In this document: positions 1 to 6,200 of the stretch, one piece after another | How the letters are laid out: the number at the start of each line of letters is the position of its first letter | Position numbering within the stretch: position 1 is the stretch's first letter | From: Gammaproteobacteria bacterium | Lineage (GTDB): Bacteria > Pseudomonadota > Gammaproteobacteria > DRLM01 | Assembly (NCBI GenBank): GCA_015490395.1 | Contig: WFXX01000160.1 | Location: forward strand, 1 to 12,902 | Length of the DNA stretch: 12,902 nucleotides | Reading direction: 5' to 3' | Notes under the pieces: model-generated | Seen by the model: the letters and a program-made list of their open reading frames with translations, nothing else | What the model was told of the DNA's origin: nothing | Databases searched by the model: none | Translations under genes and position numbers: made by a program

Positions 1-312
1 GGGGTGGTGTGGTGCGGGACCTGGGGGGCGGGCCTGGCCCGCTTCGACGGCAACGGCTGGCGCAACCTCACCACGCGGGACGGGTTGCCCTCCAACCACA
101 TCTTCATGCTGCACGTCGACCCCGAGGGTCGGCTGTGGGTGGGCACCAGCCGCGGCCTAGCCCTCTACCGAGGCGAGGGCCGCGGCTTCGAGGTGCTCAC
201 CACCGCCCAGGGGCTCTTCGCCGACAACGTCTTCTCCATGGCCGAGGCCCCGGACGGCAGTGTCTGGGTCGGCAGCTTCGGCGGCGTGACCCGCTTCTAT
301 CCGGCCCGCTGA
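1..312 (+). CDS. Beta-propeller protein (Reg_prop-type repeats), 3' end only
   Basis: The frame is open from the first base of the window, so the gene starts upstream and about 103 C-terminal residues are visible. They contain at least two copies of the 'two-component regulator propeller' repeat, seen as GRLWVGTSRGLALYRG and DGSVWVGSFGGVTRFYP, each preceded by a TxxGLxxNxxF-like segment. Such repeats form blades of a usually periplasmic sensor or binding propeller. The protein ends directly after a blade, so no histidine kinase or output domain follows at the C-terminus. Any such domain would have to be N-terminal, or the protein is a stand-alone propeller. The TGA stop is 2 nt from the stop of the convergent NHL gene. 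Membership of the repeat family is fairly sure. Function is unknown. Confidence 0.75.
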   Translation, partial: GVVWCGTWGAGLARFDGNGWRNLTTRDGLPSNHIFMLHVDPEGRLWVGTSRGLALYRGEGRGFEVLTTAQGLFADNVFSMAEAPDGSVWVGSFGGVTRFYPAR

Positions 313-314
313 GC

Positions 315-1406
315 TCAAGAGGTACTGCCTGCGGCCTCATCGCCAAAGGTCGTCTCCGGGTGCACGGGGCGGTACAGGTCCACCTTGCGGAAGAACTGAT
401 CCACCACGTAGATCCAGCCCCGCTCATCCACATCGATGCCCGCCGGGAGCATGTACACCGCAGGCCCCCCCGAGCTGCCCCGCTGCCCGATGAAGAGCAG
501 CAGCCGGCCCTCGGGGTCGAAGATCTGGAAGTTGCCGAAGGCGGTGTCCACCACGTAGACGCGTCCTGCCGGATCCACGGCGATGCCCTTGGGGCGGGCG
601 AACTGCCCAGGATACCGGCCCAGCTCGCCGAAGGCCCGCAGGAAGCGGCCGTCTGGCGCGAAGGCCTGGACCCGGAAGTTGCCCCCATCCACCACGTAGA
701 GGGTGCCGTCCGGGGCCGTGTCTGCCTGCAGCGGCAGGTTGAACTGCCCCGGCTCGGTGCCGCGGGTGCCAATGGTGCGCAGGTGCCGGCCTGTGGCGGT
801 CTCGAAGACTTGCACCCGGTGGTCCGTGTTGTCCACTCCGCCCACGTCCACGGCGTAGAGCAGGCGCCCGTCGGGGCTGAGGGCCACGCCCACCGGCCGG
901 CGCAGCAGGGCCGCCGACCCGATATCCCGCAGGTGCCGGCCCTCGGCGTCATAGATCCGGATGCGGCGTGCCTCGGCGTCGGCCACATAGAGCCCGCCGT
1001 CGGGGCCCAGAGCGATGCCCACAGGCTTGGTCAGCGCCCCCGGACCCTCCGTGCCCAACAGGCGCACCCGCCCTGCTTCCAGATCGAAGAGCACCACCGC
1101 CCGTTGCACGGTGTCGGTCACGTAGACCCGCCCGGGGCGGGCCGCCACGCCGTAGGGCTTGACCAGGCCCACCACTTTGGTAGGGGCGCCCACGGCAAAG
1201 CGCCGCAGCCGTTCCAGCCCCGAGGGGCCGTCCAAGTCCTCGCTGGAGCGCAGGCTACGCTCGAAGATGAAGCGGGCCGGATCCGGTGGCGGCGGGAAGA
1301 CGGGATGCGGCTCAAAGGGCTGGCGCGGGGGTGCAGCGCAGCCGGCCAGCAGGGCCACCAGCCACAGGGCCGGGAGGGCACCATAGAGGAGGGCGGGCCG
1401 CAGCAT
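315..1406 (-). CDS. NHL-repeat beta-propeller lipoprotein
   Basis: This is a 363-residue exported protein. The N-terminus is a lipoprotein signal with lipobox L-A-G-C (Cys23), followed by a proline-rich linker to about residue 45. The rest holds six NHL-like blades with recurring KPxGIAxxPDGxLYVxD patterns, for example KPVGIALGPDGGLYVADA and RPKGIAVDPAGRVYVVDTA, enough for a complete six-bladed propeller. NHL propellers bind proteins or other ligands; no catalytic role is visible. The gene lies 16 nt downstream of the pentaheme cytochrome gene on the same strand, so the two are probably co-transcribed. NHL proteins are often encoded next to secreted multiheme cytochromes, which suggests an assembly or docking role, but that is inference. 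The ATG has only a weak ribosome binding site, compatible with translational coupling to the upstream gene. Confidence 0.88.
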   Translation of the reverse strand: MLRPALLYGALPALWLVALLAGCAAPPRQPFEPHPVFPPPPDPARFIFERSLRSSEDLDGPSGLERLRRFAVGAPTKVVGLVKPYGVAARPGRVYVTDTVQRAVVLFDLEAGRVRLLGTEGPGALTKPVGIALGPDGGLYVADAEARRIRIYDAEGRHLRDIGSAALLRRPVGVALSPDGRLLYAVDVGGVDNTDHRVQVFETATGRHLRTIGTRGTEPGQFNLPLQADTAPDGTLYVVDGGNFRVQAFAPDGRFLRAFGELGRYPGQFARPKGIAVDPAGRVYVVDTAFGNFQIFDPEGRLLLFIGQRGSSGGPAVYMLPAGIDVDERGWIYVVDQFFRKVDLYRPVHPETTFGDEAAGSTS

Positions 1407-1422
1407 GGTCAGCAGCGGCTGC

Positions 1423-2253
1423 TCACTTGATGTGGCAGGTCTGGCAGAGCTGGTCGGCGCGGTCGCGCAGGAGCAGCTCCACGTCCGGGTTGTGCACGTT
1501 GTGGCAGCTGGCGCACTCCACCTTCCCGTCGTAGAGCTTGACCCCGTTGTCGAAACCGTAGGGCCCGTCCGGGACCCTGAAGTCCGGGTCGGCGTGAGTC
1601 AGCCCCGCATAGCGCATGGAGAAGGGGTGGTCGTTGCTCAGGTCCGTGCCCAGGTGCTTGATGGCGATGCTGTGGGCCGCCCGGCCATCGTGGCACTTGC
1701 CGCAGCTCATCAGGTCGTTGCCACCGTTGAGCCGCAAGTGGAGGGTGGCCGCCCGCTCGTCCACGAAGCTGTCCGGCTGGAAGACCGTCATATCTACGCC
1801 CATGGTGCCGTCGTGACAGGACAGGCACAGCAGGCTGATGGGGCTCGGGGTGCGCACCTTGTTGTCCAAGGTGCGGCTGTCGTAGAGCTGGTAGGTGGGT
1901 CCGTTGACCGCCGGCACGAAGCGGTTCCAGCCGGGGATGCCGCCGCGCCCGCCGCTGTCGGCCGCGGGGCGGTCCGGTGGCAGATGACAATAAGCGCAAG
2001 AGGACTCGAGCTTGGAGAAGGCCAGCCCCGGCATGGCCACCACCCCTGCCCGCTGGTTCAGGCCCAGGAAATCGTGCTTGGTACCCAGGATGGTGCCAGC
2101 GCCCAAGAGATCTGGCTCTAGCGGTGGAGGCAGCTCGGCATGGGCCCCGGACAAGAGCAGGCCCAACAGCAGCGCGGCGGCCGGCAGGCGGGGCGTCCGG
2201 CGCCGGTGGCTGGTGCGGTGGCGCGCCTCCCGACGGATGTCCCCAGGGCCCAT
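1423..2253 (-). CDS. Exported pentaheme c-type cytochrome (doubled-CXXCH type)
   Basis: This 276-residue protein has five heme c attachment motifs: CAYCH (86-90), CLSCH (143-147), CGKCH (184-188), CASCH (247-251) and CQTCH (270-274). An arginine-rich n-region and hydrophobic stretch (about 24-36) end in A-H-A, a likely signal peptidase I site before Glu40, so it acts in the periplasm or outside the cell. Several further histidines (60, 172, 194, 200, 209, 220, 254) could supply distal ligands for bis-His hemes. The segment around CLSCHDGT, with an upstream W-N-R and a Y-Q-L-Y-D-S stretch, resembles the doubled-CXXCH families found in metal-reducing bacteria; this is from memory, not a search. 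TGGAG lies close upstream of the ATG. It is the first gene of an operon with the NHL lipoprotein and is divergent from the hexaheme locus across 125 bp, in which I see no convincing promoter. The electron partner is unknown. Confidence 0.9.
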   Translation of the reverse strand: MGPGDIRREARHRTSHRRRTPRLPAAALLLGLLLSGAHAELPPPLEPDLLGAGTILGTKHDFLGLNQRAGVVAMPGLAFSKLESSCAYCHLPPDRPAADSGGRGGIPGWNRFVPAVNGPTYQLYDSRTLDNKVRTPSPISLLCLSCHDGTMGVDMTVFQPDSFVDERAATLHLRLNGGNDLMSCGKCHDGRAAHSIAIKHLGTDLSNDHPFSMRYAGLTHADPDFRVPDGPYGFDNGVKLYDGKVECASCHNVHNPDVELLLRDRADQLCQTCHIK

Positions 2254-2378
2254 GAGCTCCAGAAACCCCTCGTATCCTCCCCAGGCCGCGCGCAGGGCGG
2301 CCTAGCTGCCAAGAGTAGCGCAACAGCGGGGGGCTGCGCCACAATAGGCCCCACTCTCCGAGCCGTGGTTCTTCGCCC

Positions 2379-3419
2379 ATGCGCCCTTTTGTTTCAGCCC
2401 TCCTTTGCCAGGCCCTGGCGGCTCTCTTGGGGGCCGGGCTGGCAGCCGGCTGGCCCGGCGGGGTCGTTGCCGCCGAGAAGGAGACGTTCAGGCCGGATGG
2501 GGCTGCCCTCTACCAAAAGCACTGCGCCGTCTGCCACGGCGAGCGTGGCGACGGCCGCACCCGGGCCCGGCGGGGGCTGGATCCGCCGCCCCGGGACTTC
2601 ACCACGGCCCGGGCTCGGGAGGAGCTGAGCCGGGAGCGGATGATCGCCTCCGTCACCCACGGGCGGCCGGGCACGGCCATGATGCCCTTCGCAGGACGGC
2701 TTTCGGCGGCAGAGATCGAGGCGGTGGTGGACTATATCCATCAAGCGTTCATGCAGGGCGCGCCGAACCGGGGTTTGCCTCCCCACCTGGCCCGGGGAGA
2801 ACGGATCTACACCCGCCACTGCGCCGTGTGCCACGGCGACCGGGGCAGCGGGGCCCTCTGGACCCGCTCCAGCCTCAACCCCCCGCCCCGGGACTTCACC
2901 ACGGCCCGGGCTCGGGAGGAGCTGAGCCGGGAGCGGATGATCGCCTCCGTCACCCACGGACGGCCGGGCACGGCCATGATGCCCTTTGGGGGCCGGCTCT
3001 CGGAGGCGGACATCGAGGCGGTGGTGGACTACATCCGCGCTACCTTCATGCAAGGCCCGACGCCGGAGCCGCTGGCCACCCGCCTGGAGCGCCCCTTCCC
3101 CAAGGGGCTGCGGGGTGATCCCGAGGCCGGTCGCCGGCTCTACCGGGCCAACTGCACCCCCTGCCACGGCGAGCGTGGCGACGGGCGTGGGCCCCGGGCG
3201 TCCTCCATCTCCCCCCCGCCGCGGAACTTTCTCGCCTCCGAGGCCCGGGCCCGTCTAGACCGGCCCGCCTTGTTCCGGGCCGTGCGTGACGGGGTGCAGG
3301 GCACAGTGATGCCCGCTTGGGGCAAGGTGCTCACCGAGCAGCAGATCGCCGACGTGGCCGAGTACATCTTCCAGGCCTTCCTGCATCCCGACGCGGGGGT
3401 CGCTAAAAAAAACCCCTGA
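2379..3419 (+). CDS. Triheme cytochrome c; N-terminal half of a split hexaheme cytochrome
   Basis: The zero frame gives 346 residues. The signal peptide (about 1-32, cleavage near V-V-A-A|E-K) targets the periplasm. Three class I cytochrome c domains follow, with motifs CAVCH (49-53), CAVCH (148-152) and CTPCH (259-263). Each has a PPPR(D/N)F segment and a distal Met in GTAMMPF or GTVMPAW (Met101 or 102, 200 or 201, and 311). Domains 1 and 2 are nearly identical over about 35 residues. The frame ends K-K-N-P-stop straight after a run of eight A, and the next cytochrome domain continues at once in the -1 frame. The protein is therefore either a genuine three-heme product or the N-terminal half of a 676-residue protein. 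No good Shine-Dalgarno precedes the ATG at 2379, and no in-frame alternative start lies just upstream. The role is presumably periplasmic electron transfer; the partner is unknown. Confidence 0.85.
   Translation: MRPFVSALLCQALAALLGAGLAAGWPGGVVAAEKETFRPDGAALYQKHCAVCHGERGDGRTRARRGLDPPPRDFTTARAREELSRERMIASVTHGRPGTAMMPFAGRLSAAEIEAVVDYIHQAFMQGAPNRGLPPHLARGERIYTRHCAVCHGDRGSGALWTRSSLNPPPRDFTTARAREELSRERMIASVTHGRPGTAMMPFGGRLSEADIEAVVDYIRATFMQGPTPEPLATRLERPFPKGLRGDPEAGRRLYRANCTPCHGERGDGRGPRASSISPPPRNFLASEARARLDRPALFRAVRDGVQGTVMPAWGKVLTEQQIADVAEYIFQAFLHPDAGVAKKNP
2586..2986 (+). repeat. Direct repeat, 104 bp, inside the cytochrome gene
   Basis: Bases 2586-2689 and 2883-2986 are identical apart from one substitution (G at 2663, A at 2960). 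The offset is 297 bp, exactly 99 codons. Flanking parts of the same two domains are much less alike, so the identity points to a recent in-frame duplication or gene conversion within an older tandem array of cytochrome units. Later units (from 3153 on and 3461 on) share the protein pattern but not the nucleotide identity. Confidence 0.95.
3405..3413 (+). other. A8 tract with A AAA AAC heptamer: candidate -1 frameshift or slippage site
   Basis: In the zero frame the codons read GCT AAA AAA AAC CCC TGA. Bases 3407-3413 form A AAA AAC, a classical X XXY YYZ slippery heptamer placed in the correct phase. A -1 slip there continues at CCC (3413) into 331 further codons that encode cytochrome c domains, and avoids the TGA at 3417. 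One extra A, in mRNA by polymerase slippage or in the genome, would have the same effect. An A8 run is conspicuous in such a GC-rich gene. Upstream there is a G-rich stretch (3395-3400). Downstream GC-rich segments can pair (3443-3448 with 3454-3459; 3431-3437 with 3481-3487). A sequencing or assembly error in the homopolymer gives the same picture. Confidence 0.6.
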
Positions 3420-4408
3420 GGGAGTGGCTGGCCCTGGGACGGCGGGTCTACGAGGCCCGGTGCTGGTTCTGCCATGGCCACCAGGGCGACGGGCGCACCC
3501 TAGCGGCAGCCTATCTGGATCCCCCGCCCAGGGATTTCACCTCCGAGCAAGCCCGGCGAGAGCTGGACCGGCCGCGCATCCTAGAGGCGGTCCGGCAGGG
3601 GCGGCCGGGCACCGCCATGCGCCCCTTCGCCGGCCTCCTCACCGAGGCCGAGATCCAGGCCGTGGCCGACTACGTGCTGACGGCCTTCGTGCAGGGTCGG
3701 CTGGCCGCCGGAGGGCGCTACCACACCGCCGCCAACGGCTGGCCCGATCACCGGCGGCGGTATGGCGCGGCCTATCCCTTCGTGTTGGGTGAGATTCCTC
3801 TGGACCGGCCGGACGAGGCCCTGGATGCGCGCCAGCGGCTCGGCAAGCGCCTCTATCTGGAGGCCTGCATTACCTGCCACGACCGCCCCCGAGTGGAGCG
3901 CCCCGGCCCGCGCTGGGCGCCTCGGCCGGTCTCCTTCCCCCGGGGGCGCCGGGAAGGAGTGGACGGGGTCAGTGGGGCCAGCCCCTTCGCCAGGCACCTG
4001 CGCCCGCCCCGCCTGGAGGGCCTGAGCCCCGAGGAGCGCCGGGGCGAGGCCCTCTACCAGGCCCACTGCGCCTTCTGTCATGCCCCCGACGGCACCGCCC
4101 GCCACTGGATCGGGCGCTTCCTGGACCCTCCACCCCGGGATTTCACCGATCCTGAGTGGGGCATGGGCCGGGCGGCCCTAGAGCGGGTCATCCGGGAGGG
4201 GGTGCCGGGCACCGCCATGCCCGCCTGGGGCCGGGTGCTGCCCGAGGCCGACATCCGGGCCCTGGTCGCCTATCTGGACCGGGCCTTCGGCGTGACCCGC
4301 CGGGCGGGGCAGCCTTCCGCGGCCCCCCGCCGGCCGATATCATCGCCCGCATGGGCGAAGGAGCAGGGCGCGCCCAGCGTCGAGAAGCAGAAGGAGAGCA
4401 ACCCTTGA
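3413..4408 (+). CDS. Triheme cytochrome c; C-terminal half of the hexaheme cytochrome, in the -1 frame
   Basis: This frame is open from the A8 run to the TGA at 4406-4408 (331 residues) and directly continues the upstream cytochrome. Numbered as the fused 676-residue product, it carries CWFCH (362-366), CITCH (497-501) and CAFCH (564-568). The first and last domains have the same PPPRDF segment and distal Met (GTAMRPF, Met414; GTAMPAW, Met614) as the upstream domains. The middle domain shows no Met-Pro ligand. There is no ATG, GTG or TTG in this frame before CWFCH. The first ATG (3617) is that domain's own Met ligand, so independent initiation would lose a heme motif and there would be no signal peptide. 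It is therefore made by frameshifting, or the gene is broken, or one base is missing from the sequence. The tail after about residue 635 is low in hydrophobicity and not an anchor. The stop codon overlaps the argC start. Confidence 0.72.
   Translation, partial: PLREWLALGRRVYEARCWFCHGHQGDGRTLAAAYLDPPPRDFTSEQARRELDRPRILEAVRQGRPGTAMRPFAGLLTEAEIQAVADYVLTAFVQGRLAAGGRYHTAANGWPDHRRRYGAAYPFVLGEIPLDRPDEALDARQRLGKRLYLEACITCHDRPRVERPGPRWAPRPVSFPRGRREGVDGVSGASPFARHLRPPRLEGLSPEERRGEALYQAHCAFCHAPDGTARHWIGRFLDPPPRDFTDPEWGMGRAALERVIREGVPGTAMPAWGRVLPEADIRALVAYLDRAFGVTRRAGQPSAAPRRPISSPAWAKEQGAPSVEKQKESNP
4391..4396 (+). promoter_or_regulatory. Shine-Dalgarno that fixes the argC start
   Basis: AAGGAG stands 8 nt before TTG (4405). 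The frame stays open upstream and includes an ATG at 4351, but that start would add 18 residues not expected in ArgC and lacks a comparable site. The ribosome binding site lies within the last codons of the cytochrome -1 frame. Confidence 0.75.
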
Positions 4409-5451
4409 GCGGGAACGGGGTCATCCGCGCGGCGGTGGTGGGGGGTACCGGCTACACCGGGGCCGAGCTGCTGCGCCTGCTGGCCAGCCACCCGGCGGTG
4501 CGCCTGGAGGTGGTGACCTCCCGCAGCGAGGCCGGTCGGGAGGTGGCCGAGCTCTTCCCCAACCTGCGCGGCCGCGTGGCGCTGCGCTACGAGCCCCCGG
4601 ACCCCGGGCGCCTGGCCGCCTGCGACGTGGTCTTCTTCGCCACCCCCAACGGCACCGCCATGGAGGCCGCCCCCCGCCTGCTGGAGGCCGGCTGCCGGGT
4701 GATCGACCTGGCGGCGGACTTCCGGCTGCGGGATCCGGCCCAGTGGGAGCGCTGGTACGGCCGCCCCCATGCCTGCCCGGCGCTGCTGGAGGAGGCCGTC
4801 TACGGGCTGCCGGAGCTCCACCGGGAGGCCATCCGCCGGGCCCGCCTGGTGGCCAATCCGGGCTGCTATCCCACCGCCGCCGCCCTGGCCCTCCTGCCGC
4901 TGCTGGAGGCGGGGGTGGTGGAGCCCGAGGGTCTGGTGGTCGATGCCAAGTCCGGCGTGAGCGGGGCGGGGCGCCAGGCCGCCCTGGCCACCCAGTACTG
5001 CGAGGTGGAGGGCAGCTTCAAGGCGTACGCCGCCGGCGGCCACCGGCACCTGCCGGAGATCACCCAGACCCTGGCGCAGGGGGCGGGCCGGCCGGTGGGG
5101 CTGACCTTCGTGCCGCACCTGGTGCCCATGGTGCGGGGGATCCACGCCACCTGCTACGCCCGGCTCCGGGAACCGGCGGCCGACCTTCAGGCCCTGCTGG
5201 AGGACCGCTACCGGGCCGAGCCCTTCGTGGACGTGCTCCCCCCCGGCTCCCATCCCGAGACCCGCTCGGTGCGGGGCACCAACCTTTGCCGCCTGGCGGT
5301 GCACCGCCCCCCGGGCGGCCACCTGGCGGTGGTGCTCGCGGTGATCGACAACCTGGTCAAGGGGGCGGCCGGGCAGGCGGTGCAGAACATGAACCTGCTC
5401 TTCGGCCTGGAGGAGACCCTGGGCCTGGAGGGGGCCGGGCCCCTCCCCTGA
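4405..5451 (+). CDS. argC: N-acetyl-gamma-glutamyl-phosphate reductase
   Basis: ArgC catalyses the NADPH-dependent reduction of N-acetylglutamyl phosphate to the semialdehyde, the third step of arginine biosynthesis, in the cytosol. With the TTG start the protein has 348 residues, the usual length. The N-terminal dinucleotide-binding motif VVGGTGYTGAELLRL begins near residue 11. The active-site Cys lies in NPGCYPT (Cys154), and the conserved GHRHLPEI follows at 212-219. The TTG start overlaps the cytochrome stop (TTGA), so translation may be coupled to the -1 frame upstream. Downstream, the DUF6776-like gene starts 3 nt after the stop. No promoter is evident immediately upstream, so it is probably read from the cytochrome transcript or from inside it. 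Identity is secure; only the exact start is open to doubt. Confidence 0.96.
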   Translation: MSGNGVIRAAVVGGTGYTGAELLRLLASHPAVRLEVVTSRSEAGREVAELFPNLRGRVALRYEPPDPGRLAACDVVFFATPNGTAMEAAPRLLEAGCRVIDLAADFRLRDPAQWERWYGRPHACPALLEEAVYGLPELHREAIRRARLVANPGCYPTAAALALLPLLEAGVVEPEGLVVDAKSGVSGAGRQAALATQYCEVEGSFKAYAAGGHRHLPEITQTLAQGAGRPVGLTFVPHLVPMVRGIHATCYARLREPAADLQALLEDRYRAEPFVDVLPPGSHPETRSVRGTNLCRLAVHRPPGGHLAVVLAVIDNLVKGAAGQAVQNMNLLFGLEETLGLEGAGPLP

Positions 5452-5454
5452 GCG

Positions 5455-6183
5455 GTGGCCGGCTCCCGCCCGCAGGGCGCCCGCCTGGAGGTGGTGGAGC
5501 GCCGCCCCTGGCGGCGCCGGCTGGGCGGTGCCCTGCTGCTGCTGGCCCTGGTGGGCGCCGGCTGGGGGCTGTTCGAGTACGGGCGCTGGCGGGCCGGCTT
5601 CGACAGCCTGGAGGCCACCCGCACCCGCGCCGTCCTGGCCGAGCGGGTGCTGGCCCTGGAGCGGGAGCGGGACCGCCTGCGCCAGCAGGTGGCCTATCTG
5701 GAGCAGGCCCGGGCGGTGGACCGCCGGGCCTATCGTCGGGTGGAGGCCGACTTGGTGGCCCTGCAGGACGAGCTGGCCGAGCTCAAGCAGGAGGTGGCCT
5801 TCTACCGGGGCATCGTGGCCCCCGGGGAGGCCCGGCAGGGGGTGCGGGTGCAGCGCCTGCGCCTGCGCCCCAGCGGCTCCCGGGCCTACGGCTGGGAGTT
5901 GGTGCTCTCCCAGCCCTTGGCCCGGAGGCGGCGGGTCTCGGGCTACGCCACCCTCCTGGTGCACGGGGTCCAGGCGGGGCGCCAGCGCACCCTGGGCCTG
6001 AGGGAGCTGCGCGCCGGCCGCAGCCGGATCCGCTTCCGGTTCCGCTACTTCCAGGCGGCCCAGGGCGAGCTGGTGCTGCCCGAGGGCTTCGCCCCCACCC
6101 GGGTGGTGGTCCGGGTGGACGTGCTCAAGCCCGAGGCCCGGCGCATCGAGCGGGTCTTCGCCTGGGAGGAGCTCCTCGGCTGA
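5455..6183 (+). CDS. DUF6776-like membrane protein with coiled coil
   Basis: This 242-residue protein has one N-terminal transmembrane segment (about residues 24-42, GALLLLALVGAGWGLFEYG) after a basic cytoplasmic stretch. A long heptad-rich coiled coil follows (about 55-125), then a C-terminal beta-rich domain (about 135-240) with a final RVFAWEELLG. The layout matches the gammaproteobacterial family I know as DUF6776, commonly found between argC and a bactofilin gene. Its biochemical role is not known to me. A place in envelope or cytoskeletal organisation, with the bactofilin, is inference. The GTG start at 5455 lies 3 nt after argC and has no clear ribosome binding site, so coupling is likely. 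A GTG near residue 13 is an alternative start. Confidence 0.8.
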   Translation: MAGSRPQGARLEVVERRPWRRRLGGALLLLALVGAGWGLFEYGRWRAGFDSLEATRTRAVLAERVLALERERDRLRQQVAYLEQARAVDRRAYRRVEADLVALQDELAELKQEVAFYRGIVAPGEARQGVRVQRLRLRPSGSRAYGWELVLSQPLARRRRVSGYATLLVHGVQAGRQRTLGLRELRAGRSRIRFRFRYFQAAQGELVLPEGFAPTRVVVRVDVLKPEARRIERVFAWEELLG

Positions 6184-6200
6184 GCGTAGGGGAGGTGCGT

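Noticed and set aside
9..1430. Long + strand open frame (about 470 codons) across the NHL gene
   Set aside because: Antisense to the clear NHL lipoprotein; low-complexity His/Ala/Gly/Pro/Arg-rich translation typical of GC-rich shadows.
2254..2378. Divergent promoters between the two cytochrome loci
   Set aside because: No -35/-10 pair with acceptable spacing on either strand; only weak GC-rich inverted repeats, so none is annotated.
2586..2986. Repeat as part of a CRISPR or mobile element
   Set aside because: Only two long copies, in frame within coding sequence and matching one protein domain; no spacers, terminal inverted repeats or transposase.
3617..4408. Separate cytochrome gene starting at ATG 3617
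   Set aside because: That ATG is the axial-ligand Met of the fourth heme domain; starting there removes CWFCH and gives no signal peptide.
4270..5964. 564-codon minus-strand frame opposite argC and the DUF6776-like gene
   Set aside because: Its complement is ArgC with all catalytic motifs; the translation is Gln/His/Gly-rich shadow sequence.
4743..6200. Upstream extension of the bactofilin frame through argC
   Set aside because: Translation is Gly/Pro/Ala/Arg-rich without domains; the strong ribosome binding site and ATG at 6201 mark the true start.
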